64,000 nt of DNA from JADJOY01 sp046331705 [NCBI: bacterium] (GTDB taxonomy: Bacteria; JADJOY01). The notes under the pieces were generated by a model. That model saw only the letters and a program-made list of their open reading frames with translations, searched no databases and had not been told where the DNA came from. The translations under genes were made by a program, and so were the position numbers. This document shows, in pieces, positions 57,769 through 64,000 of this stretch; position 1 is the stretch's first letter; each line of letters begins with the position of its first letter. The stretch lies in the NCBI GenBank assembly GCA_046331705.1, contig JAXLQJ010000002.1, forward strand, positions 186,001 to 250,000, read 5' to 3'.

Positions 57769-60700
57769 TCAGTGCCGGCGACGCCGGCGGCGCGAAGCCA
57801 CGAGCAGGACCCAGCCGGGAACGAGGTAGTGCCCGAGGTCGATGGCGGCGCTGAACGACGCCGGGGCAACGCCATCCACCGACGCCTCGGCGAGCTGCGG
57901 GTTGCAGCCTCCAGGAGTCGCGGCGTTGCAATCGTCGTCGATGCCGTTGCTCGGGATCTCGGTCCTGCCTGGATTCACGTTCGCGTTCGTATCGTTGCAG
58001 TCGAGGAGCGGCTGGGCGCAGGCCGGCGAGGCCGGGTTTCCGTAGCCGTCGCCGTCGCCATCCAGGCAGTCGCTCGTCGCCGTGTTGCGGTCGTCGTCCA
58101 GACCGTTCCCGGAGCACTTCAGCGTGGCCCGGGTTCACCGCAGCGTTCCCGTCGTTGCAGTCGACGGCACCGCACGAGCCGCCCGTGGGCGAGTAGCCGT
58201 CACCGTCGCCATCCGCGCAATCGCTCGTCGCCGCGTTGCAGTCGTCGTCGAGACCGTTCCCGGGCACTTCGGCGTGGCCCGGGTTCACCGCCGCGTTCCC
58301 GTCGTTGCAGTCGACGGCACCACTGAGCCGCCCGTAGGCGGTGGCCGTCACCGTCGCCATCCGCGCAATCGCTCATCGCGCGTTGCAGTCGTCGTCCAGA
58401 CCGTTCCCGGGCACTTCCGCGTGGCCCGGGTTCACCGCAGCGTTCCCGTCGTTGCAGTCCACGGCACCGCACGAGCCGCCCGTGGGCGAGTAGCCGTCAC
58501 CGTCGCCATCCGCGCAATCGCTCGTCGCCGCGTTGCAGTCGTCGTCCAGACCGTTCCCGGGCACTTCCGCGTGGCCCGGGTTCACCGCAGCGTTCCCGTC
58601 GTTGCAGTCCACGGCACCGCACGAGCCGCCCGTGGGCGAGTAGCCGTCACCGTCGCCATCCGCGCAATCCGTCGTCGCCGCGTTGCGCGCAGTCCATCGT
58701 CCAGCTTGTTCCAGGCACTTCCGCGTGGCCCGGGTTCACCGCAACGTTGCCGTCGTTGCAGTCGACCGCACCGCACGGGCCGCCCGTGGGCGAAGTAGCC
58801 GTCACCGTCGCCATCCAGGCAATCGCTCGTCGCCACGTTGCAGTCGTCGTCCAGACCGTTCCCGGGCACTTCCGCGTGGCCCGGGTTCACCGCAGCGTTC
58901 CCATCGTTGCAGTCCTCGCCGACCGGATAGCCATCGAGGTCGGCATCGACGACCGCGAGCGGCGAGTACGCGAACGCCGCACCCACGGCGTTGGATCCGA
59001 TCTTGTAGCCCGGCGCGCCCACGAGGATCTCGTCGTACCCGTTGCCGTCGACGTCGCCCGCCGAAGCCACGGCGGAACCGAGCGTCGCGGAGGCGAGGTT
59101 CGCTTCCACCGTCCACGCCGGCGCGAGACCGAGCCCCGTCGCCGATCCGACGAAGAGGTACGCGCGGCCTTCGTCGCTCTGACCGTTGGCCAGATTCGGC
59201 GCGCCCACGAGCACGTCTTCGTAGAGCTTGCCATTCACGTCGCCCGCCCGAGCCACCCACCAGCCCAGCTCCGCGCCAGCGACGTTCGACTCGTAGCCCC
59301 ACGCACCACCGGTCTGCGGTCCCGTGGGCGAGCCGCGATAGACGGCGACGGCGCGGCTTCGGACGTTTGGCCATTGGAGTAGAAAGGCGCGCCCGCGATC
59401 ACGTCGGAGTAGCCGTCGCCGTTGACATCCGCGCCCGCCACCGACGCGCCGAAGGCCAGCCGGCGCCGTTGAGGCTCGGCGGTCCAGACGAGGCTCGAGG
59501 CGAGCCCCGCGACCGAGCCGAGATAGACCAGCACCCAGAAGCCTCGTTGGTCTGGCCATTCGAGCAGTAGAAGGGGACGCCCACCACGACGTCGTCGAAG
59601 CCGTCGCCGTTCACGTCGCCTGCCGAAGCCACGGCGTGCCCGAAACGCTCGCCCACTGCACCGGTAGCCGTCCAAGCCGGAGTGGCGCCGAGCCCTGCGG
59701 CGGAGCCCAGGAAGAGAAACGCGCGCGGGGTGCCGAGCGGCGTGCCCACCAAGACGTCGGCGTAGCCATCGCCGTTCACGTCGCCCGCGGAGGCCACCGC
59801 GAAGCCGAAGCCGGTCACCGCGCCACCGAGGTTCGGCGTCCACGCCGAGGTGGTGCCGAGACCGCTCGCGGAACCGAGGAAGAGATACGCGTGACCGGCG
59901 ACACCACCGCCGCTCTCACCACCGAACGCTCCCACGATCACGTCGTCGAAGCCATCCCCGTTGACGTCGCCGGCGGACGCGAGCGCCGAGCCGAAGTACC
60001 CACCGACGAGCCCGCCGGGCTCCGTGAGCACTTGCGCCGGCGTGGTCGCCAGACCGGTGGCCGAGCCGCGGAAGAGATGCACGCGCCCGCGTTGACTGCC
60101 GGCGGCGACGTACTCGGGCTCGCCCACCAGCACGTCGTCGTACCCATCGCCGTTCACGTCGCCGGCGCTCGCCACGGCGTAGCCGAGCTTCGCGAGCGAC
60201 TGCGTGCCCAGCGCGGACCAGTCCGCAGCGGACAGACCGGTGCCCGAGAAGTTCGCGGTGAGGGTGCCGGTGAGCTGGAACTCGAACGTCGACCACGTGA
60301 ACTTGAACGCGGGCAAGTTCCCGACCGACGAGAGGTTGGTGAGCGAGGTGGCGCCGGAGTTGGCGTCGTAGCTGAAGGTTCCCTGCATCGGGACGTCGAC
60401 GGTCTTCTCGTATTGCACCTCGTCGCCGGTGCAGTTGTTCCCGACCTTGCCCGAGAAATGCACCGGCACCAGCGCGGTGAAGTTGCCGGCGCCATCGACC
60501 ACGCCGCGCGGTGGATAGAGCGCATCCGCGGTGTCGATGGTGAGCACGTTCTGACGCAGACACGGGTGCACGAAGGTGCCGAACGTGAAGGTCATGTCGG
60601 TGCCGGGCCAGGTCGCGGAAGCGAGCGTGAGCACCCGGCTGACGGTGTCGAACGAGACGTCCAGCGTGCTGGTGGACTGCACCTGCATCGTCTGGCTCAC

Positions 60701-60925
60701 CGGACCCGCGGGGCCGGGCTTGGTCTGCGAGAGGCTCAGATTGGCTTGATTGGTGGCACCCGAGCTCGGCGTCAGCGAGATCGCCACCACGGCAGCGGGG
60801 GCCGGCGAGCTCAGCAGGCTCGCGCCGAGCACGAGCAACGCGACGACCGCGCGTGACCCCGCCGATCGCGGCGAGCGTGGACGAAACACGGAGGGAATCG
60901 TCGGCCGAATCAACGGCTGATTCAT
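57769..60925 (-). pseudogene. MopE-like secreted repeat protein gene, frameshifted
   Basis: ATG 60925 (GGGAAG upstream) opens a signal peptide (VVALLVLGASLLSSPAPAAV) and a beta-rich domain, then six or so FG-GAP repeats (ASAGDVNGDGYDDVLVGEP and relatives), then about seven 50-residue Cys/Asp repeats of the MopE copper-binding type (DCNDGNAAVNPGHAEVPGNG with LDDDCNAATSDCADGDGDGY). The end is a hydrophobic stretch and arginines (HYLVPGWVLLVASRRRRRRH). Coding runs in three phases: breaks near 59545, 59355, 58794, 58690-58620, a 3-base loss spread over 58380 and 58330, and 58112. Protein similarity is good on both sides of each break, so either recent decay or consensus errors in the repeat explain it. 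Confidence 0.75.
57960..58910 (-). repeat. Tandem ~150-bp MopE-type repeats (about 7 copies)
   Basis: The units begin about 150 bases apart, with DCND blocks near 58900, 58760, 58609, 58459, 58312, 58162 and 58010. Each has the same metal-binding style block of Cys, Asp and Asn residues. Small differences include single-base gains and losses, seen nowhere else in the window at this density. Confidence 0.8.
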
Positions 60926-61228
60926 GTCACTTCCCGTTGCTCGAGGGGGAAAAGCGGAACGCCCGACGCTAGCAGTGCGTTCCGGCGCACGTCAACGAAT
61001 CGCCGTCACGAGTAGTGGCTCACTATCGTGCCGAACCCATTCGAGCCGTGAGGGGCTGCGGGCACGTCGAAGGGCGCTCCGCGACCGCGCACCCCGGTCG
61101 AGCTCGTGGGGAGTGAGCCCCGATCGCGCGGCCGCAGCGCAGGCGACGGACCGCTCGAGCAGACCGCTTCAGCAGCCTGGCGATCTCGCGCTCGAGCCGA
61201 GCGCGAGCGCCCGCGAACCGCCGCATCC
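60926..61228. other. Gene-free stretch upstream of MopE-like gene
   Basis: About 300 bases, GC-rich, with no convincing coding sequence. It holds the start region of the MopE-like gene and follows the stop of the phosphatase-like gene on the same strand. Confidence 0.4.
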
Positions 61229-63583
61229 TCAGTCGTCGCAGGGGCCGTACGCGGCGACGATCGCGTCGAGGTCGGCAGCCCCCACCGTGCCGTCCCCATC
61301 GCGATCACCCGGGCACGCGCGGCCCGGCACGCATGCGCCGAGCCCGCTCGCCGCGAGACCTCGATCCGACTCGCCGACTTGCCCGTCGCCGTCCAGATCG
61401 GCAGGACAAGCAGCATTCCCCACGGCGAGGTGGAGCGAGTCGAAGTACGAGTCGTTCTCCTGCCCTTCGAGTCGCGTGCCCCAGATCGTCATCTCCACCG
61501 ATCGCGTGCCCGGCGGCACCGCGACCACGTCACCGAGATGGCTCCACCCCGCGGTGCGCGCCCACGATTTGGACGTGCGACCCAGCTCCTTGCCGAGCAC
61601 GGGCCGGAAGGTGAGCCAGAGATCGGGCTTGTCGTCGTCACCGCCTCGATCGCGCACCCAACCGCCGAAGGACGCAGACACGCGGCCAGCATCGATCGCC
61701 GTCGCGTACGGCGACACGTCGACGAGCTGGATGGCGCGGCCGGCGATCGCCTGTCCGCCACACACTCCGCCGACGGCGAAGAACCGCGCGCCCGCCTGCG
61801 GCTCGGCGGGCGAGGCGCACGCCCCCGCCTCGAGCGACTCGAGCGGCGGAAGCGTCGCGATCCATCCGGTGGTGCCGTCCTCGGCGCCGGGGTTCACCAG
61901 CAGCTCCGGACCGAGTGCGGACGGCCCGGTCGCGAACGGCGCCGGCGCCGACCATTCGCTCCACACCAAGCCCTGATCTCGGTAACGCACGCGCCAGAAG
62001 AGCTGCGTACTCGGCGGCAGTCCGGCGAGGTCGGCGTGCGTCACGTCGGGATCGGTCACGGTGTTCACACTGTAGTAGCCGTCGTCGCGGCCGGTGGCGC
62101 CCGGTGGCGCGTACCAGTTCTCGACCCGCAGCCAGCGTTCGGCCACCGGGCTCGACCAATCGTCCCCGTCGGCGCTCACCTGGAAGTGGCTCTCGAGGAG
62201 CGCGCGGCCGTCGGGATGCGCATAAGCCGAGCCTTCGAGGCGCAGACTCTCCGGCGCCACCGGACCGGATACGTCGAGCGGCTCGAGCGCGATCGGCGTC
62301 TCCGGGCGACGCGCGTGAAGGCGGATCGTGATCTGGTCGCGAAGCTCGTTGTCGCGCGGCTCGATCTCGTTGCCGCGGCTCAAGCGCTTGAGCGTGAAGC
62401 TCGGCTCGTCGCCCGCCTCGACCTCCACCAGCGCGAAGCCCCACTCGGGAAGGGAGCGCTGGAACTCGGGATAGTCGGCGTTGGGCTCCTCACCCCAGTA
62501 GTCGATGTTGCCCTCGGCGGACGCGACGTTCACCCACAGGTGCTGGTGATCGCGACTCTGGCCGCGCGAGTAGGCATGCGTGTGGCCGAAGAAATGGATC
62601 GACGGCTTCTTGCAGTCGGTCGAGAAGCGCTCCATGCGGTTGATGACGCGGCCGGTGAAGTCGGCCTCGCCCGGCAGCCACAGCTCGGACTTGAACGGGT
62701 GGTGGAGCTCCGCGAACACGAAGTCGATGTACGGATCGGCACACGCCTGGTCGAGAACTCCCTGCAGCCACGTCTCCTGACCCGGCAGCCAGCGGAAGAA
62801 GTCGTTGGAGTCGAGACCGATCACCCGGACGTTTCCGTGGTCGTGGTACCACCAATGCTCGAGGAAGCCGGGCGTTCCGTTCGCCGGCAGGCGAAAGTAC
62901 TGGAAGAAGTAAGGGCTCGTGCCTTCGTGGTTGCCGAGCACGGGGTACGCGGGAATGCGCGAGATGAGAGGCTGAGCCTCGTCGAAGTAATCGCCTTTCC
63001 AGTCCTCGTACCTCCAGCCGTCGTCCACCAGATCGCCGGCGTTCAGGACGAACGCGAGCTCGCGCGAGAGATCGCTGCCGTAGTGCTGGTTCACGTAGCG
63101 GACCACGCCATCGCGGACCACCTCGCCGTGCTTGGTCGGGTTCGCGTCGTCGCGCTGGTTGTCCGAGTACGCGACGAAGCGGAAGCCGCGCTCCGCCTCG
63201 CGCTCGGGCTGGGTGCGAAAATGCTCGAGGTTCCCTTGTGCGCCCGCCGTCGACACCCGGTAGTAATACGTGGTGTCCGGCGTGAGCCCGGTGAGCTCGG
63301 TCTGATGGATCCGGGACGCGTCCTTGCCCGGGCCGACCTCGCCCAGGGCGACACGGCCCAGCGCTTCGCTCGTGCCGTACTCGACCCGGCTCTCGTCCCC
63401 GAAGGTCGTCTCCCACACGATCCAGATGCTGGTGGGCGTGCCTTGCTGGAGGAAGGGCCCCACCCGGATCGCGGGCGGCTCCGTTTGCGCCGCCGCCCCC
63501 GTGGCGACCGCCAACCACGCAGCGAGCACGAGGCTTCGCCGCGCTCTTCGGCACCGATCGAACACGCGCTTCTCGCAGATCAT
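61229..63583 (-). CDS. Secreted purple-acid-phosphatase-like protein with dockerin-like tail
   Basis: 784 residues from ATG 63583, preceded by GAGG 6 bases upstream. Signal peptide (SLVLAAWLAVATGAAAQ). An FN3-type purple-acid-phosphatase N domain (GPFLQQGTPTSIWIVWETTF, LTGLTPDTTYYYRVST) precedes the metallophosphatase core: FRFVAYSDNQRDD, FVLNAGDLVDDGWRY, YPVLGNHEGTSPYFFQYF, AELHHPFKSELW and FFGHTHAYSRGQSRD, giving the D/GDxxD/GNHE/GHxH set. Two beta-sandwich modules follow, and the C-terminus has two dockerin-like calcium loops (ADLDGDGQVGESDRGL, GDRDGDGTVGAADLDAIVAA). Probably hydrolyses phosphate esters outside the cell. The dockerin pair suggests attachment to a cohesin partner, not seen here. 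Confidence 0.87.
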   Translation of the reverse strand: MICEKRVFDRCRRARRSLVLAAWLAVATGAAAQTEPPAIRVGPFLQQGTPTSIWIVWETTFGDESRVEYGTSEALGRVALGEVGPGKDASRIHQTELTGLTPDTTYYYRVSTAGAQGNLEHFRTQPEREAERGFRFVAYSDNQRDDANPTKHGEVVRDGVVRYVNQHYGSDLSRELAFVLNAGDLVDDGWRYEDWKGDYFDEAQPLISRIPAYPVLGNHEGTSPYFFQYFRLPANGTPGFLEHWWYHDHGNVRVIGLDSNDFFRWLPGQETWLQGVLDQACADPYIDFVFAELHHPFKSELWLPGEADFTGRVINRMERFSTDCKKPSIHFFGHTHAYSRGQSRDHQHLWVNVASAEGNIDYWGEEPNADYPEFQRSLPEWGFALVEVEAGDEPSFTLKRLSRGNEIEPRDNELRDQITIRLHARRPETPIALEPLDVSGPVAPESLRLEGSAYAHPDGRALLESHFQVSADGDDWSSPVAERWLRVENWYAPPGATGRDDGYYSVNTVTDPDVTHADLAGLPPSTQLFWRVRYRDQGLVWSEWSAPAPFATGPSALGPELLVNPGAEDGTTGWIATLPPLESLEAGACASPAEPQAGARFFAVGGVCGGQAIAGRAIQLVDVSPYATAIDAGRVSASFGGWVRDRGGDDDKPDLWLTFRPVLGKELGRTSKSWARTAGWSHLGDVVAVPPGTRSVEMTIWGTRLEGQENDSYFDSLHLAVGNAACPADLDGDGQVGESDRGLAASGLGACVPGRACPGDRDGDGTVGAADLDAIVAAYGPCDD

Positions 63584-63763
63584 CTCCCACCTCACACATC
63601 GTTCGAATCTCGGAATCGCGCCTTCGCGTCGCTCGGTCGGCGACGGCGGCGGTCATCCATCGATGCTATCAGTCGAGCGACCCCGAGCTGAAGGTCGCCG
63701 GCGCGACGGATACGGGGCTCGCCACGCGGCGCGCCGATGCGCCGCCGCGCGCCCGCGCGCGGC

Positions 63764-64000
63764 TCAGGGATCGAGCGGGTCGTTGGCGTCGAGGTAGAGC
63801 ACCTCGGGCGACGAACGGATGCACGCGTCCGTGGCGCCGAGCGCCGCTCCGCCGCGCCACGGCACATAGCCCAGCTCCCGCTCGCAACGCGGCTTCAAGA
63901 GCCACGCCATGTACCAGGACTGCCCCACGTCCGACGTCACGAGCACCGCGGTGTCCGGCGGCATCCCGTCGTGCAGCAACATGCGCGTGCTGTTGCGGAT
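63764..64000 (-). CDS. C-terminal part of a gene cut by the window edge, unknown
   Basis: The frame is open from the window edge, with residues IRNSTRMLLHDGMPPDTAVL followed by VTSDVGQSWYMAWLLKPRC, ELGYVPWRGGAALGATDACI and a stop at 63764. I do not recognise it with certainty; a DUF218/YdcF-like fold is possible from the S-T-R and V-T-S spacing but unproven. A GC-rich spacer of 180 bases separates it from the phosphatase gene on the same strand. Confidence 0.45.
   Translation of the reverse strand: MRNSTRMLLHDGMPPDTAVLVTSDVGQSWYMAWLLKPRCERELGYVPWRGGAALGATDACIRSSPEVLYLDANDPLDP

Noticed and set aside
57960-58910. CRISPR array suspected from the regular 150-base repeats
   Set aside because: The units are 150 bases long, read as a protein repeat with Cys/Asp blocks, and have no short direct repeats with unique spacers.

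Overview
The window is a GC-rich, gene-dense piece of a Gram-negative chromosome. Three TonB-dependent receptors, a lipid A acyltransferase, many lipoproteins and several sigma-54 response regulators show an outer membrane and an elaborate signalling repertoire. Secreted proteins with FG-GAP, thrombospondin type 3, MopE-type Cys/Asp and dockerin-like repeats, together with an F420-type DUF385 protein, suggest a myxobacterial or other delta-proteobacterial-like lineage. This placement is an inference; there is no rRNA, tRNA, phage, IS element or CRISPR array in the window.

Left part (1-21 kb): a DUF4350/MoxR/DUF58 operon; a TonB receptor followed by a decayed substrate-binding-protein gene; a lipid A acyltransferase; a coupled cluster of MOSC protein and small NPY-motif membrane proteins; a CorC-type transporter overlapping a DUF3516 helicase; a B12-type radical SAM enzyme; two divergent SGNH-hydrolase-like proteins; a ZIP metal transporter; an alpha/beta-hydrolase lipoprotein behind a palindromic operator; and a cold-shock gene with long leader and strong terminator.

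Middle (21-48 kb): the most interesting locus is 21747-28457, a four-gene minus-strand cassette of TonB receptor, periplasmic substrate-binding protein, membrane histidine kinase and sigma-54 response regulator, with start/stop overlaps at the last two junctions. Upstream of it I read a -24/-12 promoter and, 116-168 bp further up, three copies of one operator spaced by whole helical turns. This looks like a self-regulated ligand uptake and sensing device. The receptor plus broken binding protein at 3908-6617 is a second, degraded copy, also with a -24/-12 promoter. Next come a class III alcohol dehydrogenase, a third TonB receptor with a 17-bp palindrome, a phospholipase C-like enzyme, a FIST sensor with its hybrid kinase (NosP/NahK-like), a cobalamin-type binding protein coupled to a methyltransferase, and a second kinase/sigma-54 regulator pair (with GAFSGA instead of GAFTGA) divergent from a lipoprotein operon that has its own -24/-12 promoter.

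Right part (45-64 kb): a penicillin-acylase lipoprotein that has apparently cut into an SGNH hydrolase gene, an epimerase/CPBP protease pair, a class C beta-lactamase-like lipoprotein, several large secreted repeat proteins, a NIT-domain chemotaxis receptor, a MopE-like repeat gene broken by several frameshifts, and a secreted purple-acid-phosphatase-like enzyme with a dockerin-like tail. Both window edges cut genes.
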